Shown piece by piece: positions 24,212 to 37,122 of a DNA stretch of 64,000 nucleotides; within the stretch, counting starts at the first letter, position 1, and every line of letters starts with the position of its first letter. The stretch is from assembly GCF_964355755.1 (NCBI RefSeq), contig NC_092672.1, positions 11,344,501 to 11,408,500 of the forward strand. Reading direction: 5' to 3'. A model generated the notes under the pieces. It was not told the origin of the DNA and ran no database searches. It saw only the letters and a list, made by a program, of their open reading frames with translations. Both the position numbers and the translations under genes were made by a program. The DNA is from Antedon mediterranea. Taxonomy: Eukaryota > Echinodermata > Crinoidea > Comatulida > Antedonidae.

Positions 24212-24872
24212 TGGCTTGAAACTGGGGCAAGTTATAATAGATTATATCAAGTTTGCGCTATACTCAGTAGTGGTGGTCAGAACTTTTGGCTTCGAACACC
24301 GTACCTGCCACGATCAGGTGCAAACCGAATACATGTGGAAATAGAATTTACGATGTCGTCTTGTGATGGTAGAGGAGATGAATTGGTGCTTTCATGCAGA
24401 GAAACATTTGATTTGTATTACATAGAGGCAAATTATGATTACGCCACTGCAACTACACCGTCTTGGCAGTCACCACCATATACAAAGATTCGCAGGATTG
24501 CCGCAGATGGTAGATTTTCAATGGAGAACCAAGATGTCCGAAATAAGGTCACCGAACATTTTGGACCAGTTACGCAAAATGGATTCTACCTTGCTTTCCA
24601 AGATCAGGGTGCGTGCATGGCCATTTTACGCGTACGTATCTACTATGTCACCTGCCCGTCTGTTATCGCAGGACTTGCTAGATTTCCGGAAACAATTACA
24701 GGATCGGAGGTTACATCTTTGGTGAGTGTTTCTGGTACGTGTTTGGAAAACACAGAGCGAATTGGTTCTCATGATCCAATTTTTCAGTGCCAAAGTGGTG
24801 GCATGTGGACTTTGTTGCAAGGAAGCTGTGGATGTAAACCAGGCTATCAGTCTCAGGAGACCAGTTGCTCAG
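24212..24872 (+). CDS. Eph: Eph receptor tyrosine kinase, exon 3 (ephrin-binding domain and start of Cys-rich region)
   Basis: This 661-nt exon lies between acceptor TTATTACAG and donor CTCAG|GTAGGA and encodes 220 full codons, phase 0 to phase 1. It is almost the same length as vertebrate EPH exon 3 (about 664 nt). Residues 1-155 are the ephrin-binding domain: initial Trp, RLYQVC (Cys15), NFWLRTPYL, RIHVEIEFTMSSC (Cys51), SCRETFDLYY (Cys62), IAADGRFS, GFYLAFQDQGAC (Cys135) and YYVTC (Cys148). The Cys pairs 15/135 and 51/62 correspond to the known disulfides. The class V receptor signature around Cys135 is kept except for Arg and Thr at two positions. Residues 160-220 (GTC...FQCQSGGMW...CGCKPGYQ) begin the sushi/EGF-like Cys-rich region. 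The receptor would bind membrane-tethered ephrins. Kinase and FN3 exons lie outside the window. EphA or EphB type cannot be assigned. Confidence 0.96.
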
Positions 24873-24928
24873 GTAGGAATACTGATTTTCTCTTTCTTTT
24901 ATCCATTTGTATCATTATTGTGTGTTAA

Positions 24929-26977
24929 ATGGTGTTTAACTTAAAACACTGTATACATGCCATTTGGGCAAAGAATGTCTGTCTGCAATGTTTACTTGCC
25001 ATCCTTTTATAAAATTAACTGTAAAAGAAACCCACTACTATGTCCTTGTACTCTGTTCCAATATGATGTTTGAATTAAGTCTGTTGTGTTAAGCATGACT
25101 TTGTTATGTTGTGGCCAAATATCCAGTAGTCTTCTTTATTGATGTGTTTTTCACCCTTTTCATTCATTTTAGCAGCAAACTTTTATGTAATAAAAAAAAA
25201 TTTGCCTGCTTGTCTTTTTAAAAATATCTTATTTTCAGTGATTGTTTTTAGCTATACAGGTTGCTATACCTTTATAAAGGTTGGCATTCGGACCAAATAT
25301 CAACCATTTTCAGTCAGATTGATGTTTGATCCATGTGCTTTGTTTTATTATATTGAAAACATTGCCTAAATGGTAATATATATCATTCATTTTTGTCTAT
25401 TTCAGTAAAAATTCTTGAGTATAAATAATTATGAAGCAGAACATTATAAAAAACAAATTAGCTTTTTCTGAAGAAATGAAGAGAAAAAATGTCCAAATGA
25501 TTGATGTGTTAAATGTTAAAGAATGATAGCATTATTGAGTTCAAAGACAGGTCAATTGATGCACAATTTAATAATTGAGGCTGCTTTCAGATAGTATAGG
25601 TTTTAAATGTATACATTGTAGTCTGTTTTACTTTTAACTTTTATAATCATTGCGGGCTCCTTCTGTCTCTGTAAAACAGTTTAATTTGTGCAAACAAGGT
25701 ATAGTATTGACAATAAACTGATTATATGTGATCATTTTGTGAGGGGTCTCGTTGGCTGTAGAATTCAATTCTAAATGTGATTGTTTTATGTAATCATTTG
25801 AAATCTTTGGTTTTAATAACTGTAAATTTAATTTAGCATCAATATTTGAAAGTATACTGAAAGGTTATTGATTGTTCAGGCAGTCTACAATATTTCGAAA
25901 ATAGAATTTAATATCCTAAGACAAGATTATAATATCGATTAATCTCTTTTATTGAGTTTATTAATTCTTTTTTATGTTAACAATAAGTTTGTACAAGGCT
26001 TGAAGAAGAGTGGACAACTAAACCTTGGTTGCTGGACATTTTGCTCTGCACTGTTTTGGTGGTGATAATGTGTGCCATTCATATACTGTAATGTCACGCA
26101 TTATGCCTTTCCGTTGACACATACGTCTTGCCACATACGTATAGTTTATATAGAATATTTTGGCTTGTTTTTCAAGTCAGCTCAACCTGTTATACTAGCA
26201 TCTTCTAGATCTAAATCATATGCTTCATTTTCCATCCTATGAAAGTATGTCAACCTGTATTTAAGAGAAAGCTACAGAAGTTTATTAACTTTCCAAAATG
26301 ATTTATTGAATATTGAATAGAATGTAATGACTTCTTAGAAAAAGCTTTTTTCTTTTATTTTACATTAAAAGATACAATTTGAAATTTTATACGAACATTC
26401 TATCTGTTTTTATATATTTTTATAAATAATTTTTTTAATACAGTTATAAAAACTGATTGCCTTCTAAATGCTTGCGTTTGTATGAAATATGGTATAGTTT
26501 ACTATTTAACAATTTTTTTAAAATGTTTTGTATGCTGTTGTTAAGCCAGCTACCTTTATATATACTGTATTTATAATAAATTGTTTTATGTAAAGCATTC
26601 AATTTCAGCCATCAGCTGCTTATTGCTATTTTTAGACAATTAAAAATAAATAATAAATATAAATAAACTTTTCAGTCAATTTGAAAAAAAAACCCAAAGA
26701 ACAAACAATTATTTACTTACATTTACATAAATTTTAAATATGTACTATTAAAGAGTCACCTTTAAAACAAATGAGATTAAAAGTAATTTACATTATCTAT
26801 TTATTTTATTTTTATTTCAAACCAGTAGTAAACTCAAGGTTCACCATTTATAGGAGGGAACACAGACAAACATCAAACAATGATAAAATACAATATGTTA
26901 CAAAAATGTACGAAATTTATTGCTAAAAATATCTAACTCTGGATTTGTTAAAGCAAAAAAATTAAAAGTTTGACTTA
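24929..26977. other. Intronic, nothing recognised
   Basis: AT-rich sequence with no gene, mobile element or structured repeat seen. Confidence 0.5.
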
Positions 26978-28681
26978 GAGTATGTTCAGACTCACGGAGT
27001 TACGGTGGAGTTATCTACGCAAGGCGTACGGTAATCCGTGGCGTTAACACTTTGACTGCCAAACACGAAGATCTTCGTTTTTGGAAACACAACGCTTGAC
27101 TGCCAAACACGAAGATCTTCGTTTTTCGCGTATTTTTACGAAATCCGGTAGATAGGTTAATTATTGGTATATACTATAAATATGGACACTAAATTCGGTC
27201 TGGACCGTGAATATTTTACCTTTTGAATGTAACTAATCTGGTTACGAACGATTGTCAAAATGGTACCTGTCGAAATAACATACACCGCGCATCACAGTAG
27301 CGCGTACAGCGATGGTTTGACGCATTGTGTATCGGTCGCGCGCTAGCTATGCCGCCGAAGCATTACAAAGGTTTATGTGGATTGGCATGTTTGTTTGTTA
27401 TCTGAATAAAAAATAATGGATAAATTTTCAATAAGAAGTCTTTAATTTTATTATTGTATGTATACCCTAATTGTTTTGGTGTTTCACTGTAAGTGGCCGA
27501 GTTTCACGCAACAAACTTGTTTAGAAATGGTATGAATATTATCATCAGTTTACTAGCTAGGCTAGTAGAACTAGGCAATAGCTTAGGCCTAGTCGTAAAA
27601 CGGTTCCGGACCAGTTAACTAGGCCTGGTGTCTTTACTATGTGGATTTTGGCGAAACATTGATGTAAGATTTATGATTTATAAAATGTAATACATTTTTC
27701 GATAGTGATAACTTGTTTTTATAGGCCTACCGGTGCCGTGTAAGTAACTTTTTCGTTGTTTGTTGATCTCACCGGGCGATATTTTCATATTGTGATGTCT
27801 TGCACAAAATCGCGAATATCTCGACTTTCTTGCACGAAACTACGAAAAACTAAAAAAGTGCGTTACTTTCATTTTACTATTACAATTTACATATTGCGAT
27901 TTGAAAATCGTTCTTGGTACCATTGTAAAGCTAATATCTTTATGATTATTTTAGACTAAATTACATGTAAATCAGATCATATACATAGTTTCAATCAGCT
28001 TTAATAAAAACATCGAATTGGGCTATAAACGCTGGCGGTGGCAGTTTCTAACTGGAAAACCTCTGGCAGTCAAAGTGTTAAAAGCCAAGGTGTTCAGACA
28101 CAATGGTCAAAATTGCAATGCCTTGCGTTTAAAACACTCTGATCAGGTCAAAGCAGATAGAACTATATGTATACATTCATGACAATGCATGAAAGTTTAC
28201 ATCGTTTACATTGTTCTTTGTTATTTTTATTTATATAATGTTTATCTTCAAATATACTGATTTGTTGTTACTACTTGTAAAATTGTATTTTAATTAAAAA
28301 TAATTTAAAACGTAATTGTTACACGAACAATTATCTGATTAATTGATTTAATTTATGAAAATATCATATTACTGACGCCAACTTTACTGTTCTTTAAAAT
28401 CTGAAAATACATTTGACATAGCTATTTCACTGTCGTATCATAGGGTACGGGTATGTAGTTGCTGTCTGCTAATCGTGGTCGTGTATTTTCATTGGTTAAG
28501 GTTAAAATCACTGATGCATCACTGGATTAGCGTTATGAAATCTACCCTCTCCCGCTAGAGTTTTAACGCCACTGGCGCGGAGTAACAGCTCCTTAACGCT
28601 AATCCGCGGCATGGTTCAGACACAAAAATATGTACGCCGCTTACATAACTCCACCGTAACTCCATGAGTCTGAACATACCC
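26978..28681. mobile_element. TTA-flanked TIR element hosting a nested insertion
   Basis: The ends GAGTATGTTCAGACTCA and TGAGTCTGAACATACCC form inverted repeats that continue for about 40 bp (GGAGTTACGGTGGAGTTAT). TTA flanks both sides (26975-26977 and 28682-28684), the target preferred by PIF/Harbinger elements. About 0.67 kb is its own sequence, with the TTAA-type element at 27044-28081 inserted into it. A partial inverted copy lies at 45693-45991 and lacks that insertion. Confidence 0.75.
27044..28081 (+). mobile_element. TTAA-flanked inverted-repeat element, copy 2
   Basis: TTAACACTTTGACTGCCA and its complement delimit 1038 bp. The left part has two CGAAGATCTTCG palindromes, and the right part has GCTGGCGGTGGCAGTTTC. 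It is closely similar to copies 1 and 3. The empty counterpart near 45945 (GTTAAAAGTCAAGGT) supports insertion at TTAA. Confidence 0.85.
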
Positions 28682-28684
28682 TTA

Positions 28685-31176
28685 ATCTACTAATAAAACC
28701 ATTTTTAAAGACATTAACTTTGCTAAAGGGAATGTGGAACATAGACATTTTATTGTAAATGTTTTACAATCAAAACACACATCTCAAATTTTATGAAGCG
28801 TTTTTGTTTCTTGTTGTTTTAGAATATATAGGCCTACTGTTATTATTCTAATGCAATAGCGTGGCTGTATTATTGCAAGTAATAAACTGCATCTGTAGTA
28901 CTCTAGGTTGTTGCCCTGACAAGACTGTTGCTCTATTTGGCTTTAGCTTTAAGCAAACTTACGCATTATACTTTGTTTTCTCTAACCCAGATCACTAATG
29001 TAAAGTGCTTGATATAGAAACACTGGCATTAATCGTGACCTATATAAAACATAATGAATAATATCCATTATAATGTCTATTATGTATCAGCTTGCTCTAA
29101 TTGTTAATGTGTAACTGTTGGTTATTTTGGACTAATTAATATTTCACATCAATTATTAAATAACAAAAACAGTTTAATTATTAATATATTGCTACTTATT
29201 TACAAAATTCAACTTATAACAGAAAGTATTTAATAATTAATTATTCCATCATTAATTATTTAATTCTTTTTTTCATCTCAATATGTGATCTTGACCTACA
29301 ATGTGTTCTGTTTTGAATCTTTCACCTTGATAAAGACACAAATTAATCATTCACATGATTGATTAATTTAAACCATAAACCTTTAATTTGGTTAATCAGG
29401 CATTTTAATACTTTCTAATCTGTTGTTAATTATTTATTAAGCGCTGCCACAACAGTATCATTTACAGAATTTACTCACTTAAACTCACGTATAACTCACA
29501 TAATTAAGCATAAAAAGACAGAACCACACTGCATGGTGTATGCAATCTGAACACCTTGCCAACAAATATACTATCACGTTCCTTTATTATGATTAAAAAT
29601 AAAGATACGATGAGTATACTTGTACATAACTTTGTAAATTCTATGATTCTCAAATTTGGCAAGGTGCTGTGATTTGGAGAATACTGGGCTGAAGTGTGGA
29701 ACTTTCTCTGTACTGCTGGCAAACAGCGCATTTTCATCTCCCTACTCCCACAATGACAGATGGATAGGGATAAACCAGAACAGGTATACAAGATATTCCA
29801 GGTTCTTTTGTGGTTTATTAATGTACAGAAAATACCGTTGCCCATATAAATGTATACTTCTAGTCATACATTTTGAGATTTACCAAATGTATTAATTTTT
29901 TGTAGAATTAAATTTTCATGATCTAAGTCTAAATTATTATTGAAGACCTGCATTTTTGCAGACACTTAATTTTTGTGTAGTTAAAAAATGGCTTTGTAGT
30001 TCATCAATATTATACTAGTATGTCATTCACATATTAATGCTGCTACTCATTAAGTTATAATACCTTGTTTTGGGAAAAATATGAACAGATGCCAGATCCA
30101 TATGATTGTTTGTTATTTCCGACCCAGCAACTTTGTTAATCACTTTGTTTTTGTGTTGAAGAAAACCCTACTCCATTTTATGATTAATCGTAGTAAGTGT
30201 GTTCAAAAAATAGTTCTTGTTCTTTTGCAATTTATTGTTCAAGGTGTTTTTTTTTCTCTTCTAAATATGGAATTATTGTTTTCACTAATTACAAACGGCC
30301 TTGTGAAAGCTTTTAACTGTATTGTTATGTTGCATACGATGTTGTTGCCTTCTTTATCAGAACATTTTACAAAGACTTAATGTTGCCTTTATTGTTCTTA
30401 ATTATTGTTCCTAATACCACCTGCTTTTGTGCTTTGACGATGCATGTTTTGATTGCAATTTTCATCTGGTGTGATTGGAACAAACTTATTTTTTAATTAT
30501 TTAAAGTTGAATAAGATACAATGTCCTGAAAAAAATAATTTTAAAACAAATCTATAGGAAAGCCATTTTAATGTTTAGTAATTTAGAAGAGAAATTTTTC
30601 TTTTTTGTTGATCCAATAGATAGAAAGTACTAAAAATGGAATTTACATATGATTAAAATTGGACAAAAAAATTATATTTACCTGATAGACTCAAACCAGA
30701 AAAAATAGTCAATTGGAAGATTTTTTTTTTAAAAGAGTTAAAAAAATAATTGTTTTTGTAATTGTTGTTGTCACAGAAGTGAATATAGTATTCTTTATTG
30801 AAACTAAAAAGTGCCCTATTAAGATGTCAATTCTATTCATCTTTATTTTTCATGTTTGGGGACAATTGATTTTAATTTTGTCAATAAAACAAAATTACAC
30901 TTATAGCAAGTAAAGACAGGTATTGTAAGCATATATTTCATTTTATCTTTGAGAGGAATAAGAAATGCAAATACTTGTTATTGAAAAGAAGGACCTTCAG
31001 TAATTGCATCTTTTTTTTTGGCTTGGATGTAACAGCGTTTAGATCTATAACCGAAAAGTTGGTCGCTGATTTTTCAGTAGTACTGTATAGGAGGGTATAA
31101 CTTTTTGTTGCTTAGGTATAGATTGAGTACAAGGTGTTAATCAGGCCTGTGTTTATAAGGCTGGGTGGTTACTGTA
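28685..31176. other. Intronic, nothing recognised
   Basis: AT-rich. Short ORFs at 29.5-30.4 kb show no protein-like pattern and no Eph similarity. Confidence 0.5.
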
Positions 31177-32284
31177 TGGAATACCATGAGTACAGTAGGA
31201 ATACCATGAGTACAGTAGGAATACCATGAGTACAGTAGGAATACCATGAGTACAGTAGGAATACCATGCGCACAGTAGGAATACCATGCGCACAGTAGGA
31301 ATACCGTGCGTACAGTAGGAATACCGTGCGTGCAGTAGGAATACCGTGCGTGCAGTAGGAATACCGTGCGTGCAGTAGGAATACCGTGCGTGCAGTAGGA
31401 ATACCGTGAGTGCAGTAGGAATACCGTGAGTGCAGTAGGAATACCGTGAGTGCAGTAGGAATACCGTGAGTGCAGTAGGAATACCGTGAGTGCAGTAGGA
31501 ATACCGTGAGTGCAGTAGGAATACCGTGAGTGCAGTAGGAATACCGTGAGTGCAGTAGGAATACCGTGAGTGCAGTAGGAATACCGTGAGTGCAGTAGGA
31601 ATACCGTGAGTGCAGTAGGAATACCGTGAGTGCAGTAGGAATACCGTGAGTGCAGTAGGAATACCGTGGGTGCAGTAGGAATACCGTGCGTGCAGTAGGA
31701 ATACCGTGCGTGCAGTAGGAATACCGTGAGTGCAGTAGGAATACCGTGAGTGCAGTAGGAATACCGTGAGTGCAGTAGGAATACCGTGAGTGCAGTAGGA
31801 ATACCGTGAGTGCAGTAGGAATACCGTGAGTGCAGTAGGAATACCGTGAGTGCAGTAGGAATACCGTGAGTGCAGTAGGAATACCGTGAGTGCAGTAGGA
31901 ATACCGTGAGTGCAGTAGGAATACCGTGAGTGCAGTAGGAATACCGTGAGTGCAGTAGGAATACCGTGAGTGCAGTAGGAATACCGTGAGTGCAGTAGGA
32001 ATACCGTGAGTGCAGTAGGAATACCGTGAGTGCAGTAGGAATACCGTGAGTAACAGTAGGAATACCGTGAGTACAGTAGGAATACCGTGAGTACAGTAGG
32101 AATACCATGAGTACAATAGGAATACCATGAGTACAATAGGAATACCATGAGTAACAGTAGGAATACCATGAGTAACAGTAGGAATACCATGAGTAACAGT
32201 AGGAATACCATGAGTACAATAGGAATACCATGAGTAACAGTAGGAATACCATGAGTAACAGTAGGAATACCATGAGTAACAGTA
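31177..32284 (+). repeat. 20-bp minisatellite, about 55 units
   Basis: The unit is GGAATACCGTGAGTGCAGTA. The core is in perfect 20-bp register from about 31180 to 32050, then shifts to mixed 20- and 21-bp units with an extra A (GAGTAACAGTA). Variants are ordered: ATGAGTACAG at both edges, then ATGCGCACAG and GTGCGTGCAG on the left, with a homogeneous GTGAGTGCAG centre. On the - strand all three frames are open because 20 bp is not a multiple of three and the unit has no stop. That is a by-product, not a gene. Confidence 0.95.
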
Positions 32285-35097
32285 CTAGAAAAGTAATGCT
32301 ATGCTATAATGACAGAAATTCTCAAGATACTGCCCTCCATCCATTGTAGAAATCTTTCTCTGTCAACATTTGAATGTGTACATAATGTGCGTGAATTAAG
32401 TATAGGTGAACTGAAAGTGAGGGATGGTTAACATGAGTCATATAATTCCCAACATCTTTCTGGTTTTGATGTTAATTGACTGATTTATATTCACACATGA
32501 TAAAGGATCAACCGTATTTGTGATTAGTTAAAATAGCCAATTATCAATTGTTCAATCTAAACCAACGTCTATCAATCTTGCGCATGACAAGGGAATGGAA
32601 AGCTGTCTAATATTATGGGGGAAACATGCTCTAGGTTTAGTAGTGACTTATTCAATTGCACAATTGAAGTTTAACATTGCTGTTTTATCTTTCAGGTACT
32701 GGTTAGCAAATAATAATTATCTTGTTATTTTTAAAAGTGATATTTTATACAAAAAATATACATAGCAGTTTTGTAATCTAATGTCGAATGCACTCTGCAC
32801 TCCACTATCTAATACTCTCTTTGTGACTTTATTTAACATTTTTCATTTTCAATATCCGACTTAAATTGAACAAAAAATATCTGAAATTATGATAAAAAGC
32901 AATAAACTGGTCACAGATGCTTTTAATTGTCAGTTTTTAGCTATAGTTTAAAGTAGCATATTTTTGTGTGAGTGATTGGGACTATTCTGTGTCGTTGACT
33001 TCTTGTATGCCATTTATTGCACATCATATTTTCACTGCATGGTGAGAGATAATGAAGCTTTAAATTAAATTAACCAAAGAACGTGCCATCATGCTTAAAT
33101 TCACCTGGGTTACTTACCTTTAACACCCTAAGCTGGTCAAAAATTGGTTAGCGGTGAGCCTCTTGTCATAACACCAGCCAGGTCTCTATATTGTACCCTC
33201 TGATTATTCAATATCTTGCACATGATATATCTGTTTATTTTATACAAGATATATGATATAGATAGCAAAATATTGTTCATGTTTATAAAGCTGATTTTGT
33301 ATCTTTGCTAGTTTGTAGCCAGCCACCAAAATATTTTTGAGTGATGAAATTTAAAGATAAGAGATTGTATGTATCTTATCTGATGTAGGCCTAGTAAAAG
33401 ATACTAGGAATTGATTGATACAGTCTGAATGTTGCTGGTTTAATTTAAGATACTGTAGACCCTTGAAGAATATATACAATATAAAAACAATGCAAATAAA
33501 AAATTATAATTTTACACATTTTTAAAGATACAGATAAACATTCAATAATTACAGAAGAATTACTGTATAGTAAAAAATGTTTTTAATTATTTATTTAATA
33601 ATTTAACCAAATTTAACCATCAATTCATGATTTAAATCTACCAAATCAGGAAATCATTATAGTGTTGTACACATCAAACAATACCAAAATACAGTATTTT
33701 AAATATCAGAATAACTGAAATGCGATGTATTAATTAATTAATTAATAATATTGCAGTTTCAGAATGAGTAGAGCAATCAAAGAAAATGAAAGTAAATGTT
33801 TGAAAGAATTCATTGCACACCTGTAAGAATTTCTTGCACACCTATCAATTACTCAATTAGGCCAATTAACACATTTTTTCATGTTAATATCTGGTTCAAT
33901 TTGCCTCATAAAGGAATTAATACAGTGTTGTTGTTGTCCTTTAAAAAGCAATCATTCATGTCATTACCATCTGCAACTTGTGTATAAGGAATCCAACACT
34001 GAATATCAGTAAATAACTACATGGTTTATAATATAACACACAATATTAATGAACTTTAATCACCAAAGACTAATCATTCCTTCACTGATAAACTACTGTA
34101 GTCCTCTAATTCTAACTTAAAATTAATGACATCGTTATTGCGGAACATAATTTTTTTTGCCGTATGCAACTATGAAATAAACTGCTGTATGTTATGACTG
34201 TGTTACGGAAATTACATCGATTTTGTGCACAGCTAAATTGGAGACATCACTTTAGTATGCGTCTGTAACAGGTTGTTGAATATTTCCCATTTCGGGCCTT
34301 ACAGAAATCAATCTTTTCATTTCTCCCCCTGTCATATAAATCTTCAAATCTCGTTTTCTACTTGCGATTAATCCTAAAAAGAAATGTAGTTAAACTTTAA
34401 TTTATCTCAACCGAAGAAATTATCTGCAGTTTAAAACTGTTGCTAATGTAACGACAGCAAGAAAGAGTTATTGCTGTCTTGTACTATACATATTTATTTT
34501 ACCTGTTTGTGTCCGTCTTGTCTAGCCATATGACAGCAGTAGTAGAATTAATCAATAAACTTGAATTAAACAAATATTTTTAATGTTGCCACCCTGCAAT
34601 ACTTAATAAAATGTAATATGTCAGCATATGAACATGCTGCAAGTCAGTGAAGATAAGAATACTGATGCTGTACAATAATATTTACTGTAATATACATAAT
34701 CACACTGAATTTGCCAATGCTCATTGTAATTTTCTTCTAATCATATTACCAGGATTTTCAGCATGAACTTATGTTTCTTTTTTTTTCAAAGCATATACTC
34801 TATACACTTTACTTTATGAATGTGTAGTGGTAGATATCGCACTGTAAGACATTTAAATGCCAGTACATGTTCCACTGCTCCAGGTTATACAATATCATAC
34901 AAACACATGCTAAGTCTTTCATTTAGATATGCTAGTCTAACCTTAACCCCAAACATGTCCTACTTTGTAAAAAACACTCAACAAGAGACCTAATCTCCTT
35001 TTTAAATATTTATCTCCAAATTTAAATCAAATTCTTACATAAAATGTATCAGAAATTGACCAGATATGTGACATTAAAATCAAAATAATCTCAGACA
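32285..35097. other. Intronic, nothing recognised
   Basis: AT-rich with short TTAA and ATTAATTA runs near 33.73 kb. No gene or element was identified. Confidence 0.5.
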
Positions 35098-36342
35098 CAG
35101 TGGCGGATCTATTTATTAAAGATTTTTTATTTTTTTAAAAAATTAAATAGATTTTAAAAACACGTATCGTTTCGACGGTCATTTTCATAGTGAAAATAGT
35201 ACGTCGGAGCACATCGTCAGCTTGATCGCATTTCACCAAGCATGTACGTCGACATCCTTTGTACTATCAATCTCTAGCGTTACCAACGATCATTCACAGT
35301 TAAGTGTAAAACTAAAAGGAACAAGTTGATAAAAGCCACGTGGTGAGCTTGGTTGCGTTTTACTAAGCAGGTCGGCATCCTTTGTGATCGTCACTCCCGT
35401 ATTGTAGAGTAGCGGTACGTACCTCCAACGATCAATAGAGTTTATGAAGTCACATGGTCAGTGCTACACTACGCGCCCATTTATTAAATACAATAAAAAC
35501 AAAGGCTAGGACTGTAGTGCCTATGAAAATTATCCCGTTAGGCCTATATTTTATTAAAACATATTACTATTAAAATATTAACAATGCTGCATGCAGCCTT
35601 GTAGTGTTTTATTTGCTTTTCCGTCGATGATTCTCATAAACAAATCGCGATGACAAAAGGGGTGTTTTGTTTTTTTCAAATCACTAAATATAATGTAATG
35701 ATGATCGAGCCGGACCGCTAATTTTTAAACGATCGTTTAAACCAGGTCGTTGAATATGCCGTGATTTTAATTGTCAAAAACATGATCGTCAGTCGATGGC
35801 TCGGAGTTTCGATAAATCTCGCGTCGCATGTGTTGCGTGGTGGTGGAAAACACTCTCAGCAAGTTTGCTTCATTAATATGCATGAGACTCTGTGACGACC
35901 CGCTTTAACGTGACGTCATTTTACTTTAGCTGCATGGATGATGGATGCGAAGAAGTAGTCACCGCGATCGACCCGGCGCGCGTGTAAGAAAATAATACCG
36001 GCCTAGGCTAGGACAAGTTTATGCTTATATAAAAGCTGAAAAACATCGTCGCGTTGTAAAAATTTAGATGTAAAGTACAGGCAAGTTGTTATCTTGCTTT
36101 GGTACCCTAGGTAAGTATCAGCTGCATGTTCCACATGTCGTAATTTGCGAGCTTTAGAGTGTTTGGTAAATGACATTATGAATTGTTTGTAAATCGTTTT
36201 AAACGACTTACAATGCGCTAGAACGCCAAAATTTGGACCCCGACCGGGGGCCCTTGGCGGCCCCCTGGCCCCCAGCCAATGTTTGCTCGCTTCGCTCGCA
36301 AAGCTATGCCCCCCCTATTTCTAAATCCTGGATCCGCCCCTG
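35098..36342. mobile_element. hAT-like element with CAGNGGCGGATC ends
   Basis: The left end CAGTGGCGGATCTA and the right end TGGATCCGCCCCTG are inverted repeats. CAGACA occurs immediately outside both ends (35092-35097 and 36343-36348), a likely target duplication. The interior has a diverged internal duplication (AGCTTGATCGCATTTCACC vs AGCTTGGTTGCGTTTTAC) and a GC-rich 3' part with GCTCGCTTCGCTCGC. No transposase is seen. Such ends are common in animal hAT-type MITEs. Confidence 0.7.
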
Positions 36343-37122
36343 CAGACACACTCACTCACTGGACCCCAGCCTCAGCCACACTCGCCCACTGGACCGCATC
36401 CACACTCACCCACTGGACCCCAGCCACACTCTCCAACTGGACCCCAGCCACACTCGCTCACTGGACCGCAGCCACACTCTCCCACTGGACCGCAGCCACA
36501 CTCGCTCACTGGACCGCAGCCACACTCGCTCACTGGACCCCAGCCACACTCTCCCACTGGACCCCAGCCACACTCACCCACTGGACCCCAGCCACACTCT
36601 CCCATTGGACCCCAGCCACACTCTCCCACTGGACCCCAGCCACACTCTCCCACTGGACCCCAGCCACACTCGCTCACTGGACCGCAGCCACACTCTCCCA
36701 CTGGACCCCAGCCACATTCTCCCACTGGACCCCAGCCACACTCACCCACTGGACCCCAGCCACACTCACCCACTGGACCCCAGCCACACTCTCCCACTGG
36801 ACCCCAGCCACACTCTCCCACTGGACCCCAGCCACACTCTCCCACTGGACTGCAGCCACACTCTCCCACTGGACCCCAGCCAAACTCGCTCACTGGACCC
36901 CAGCCACACTCTCCCACTGGACCCCAGCCACACTCGCTCACTGGACCCCAGCCACACTCTCCCACTGGACCCCAGCCACACTCACCCACTGGACCCCAGC
37001 CACACACTCCCACTGGACCCCAGCCACACTCTCCCACTGGACCCCAGCCACACTCGCTCACTGGACCCCAGCCACACTCTCCCACTGGACCCCAGCCACA
37101 CTCACTCACTGGACCCCAGCCT
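36343..37122. repeat. 24-bp minisatellite, about 32 units
   Basis: The unit is close to CACTGGACCCCAGCCACACT followed by CTCC, CGCT or CACC. Because 24 is a multiple of three, several frames stay open on both strands and give 8-residue repeats. This is not evidence of a gene. It starts directly at the right end of the hAT-like element. Confidence 0.95.

Noticed and set aside
24435-24944. Other-frame and reverse-strand ORFs overlapping the Eph exon
   Set aside because: The Eph frame is certain from motifs and splice phase, so these are shadows of it.
31137-32273. Three overlapping reverse-strand ORFs of 319-378 codons
   Set aside because: They are the 20-bp minisatellite read in three frames. 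All give the same 20-residue period because the unit lacks stops, with no start context or homology.
31177-32284. CRISPR-like array
   Set aside because: Units are directly adjacent with no spacers, and the sequence is eukaryotic.
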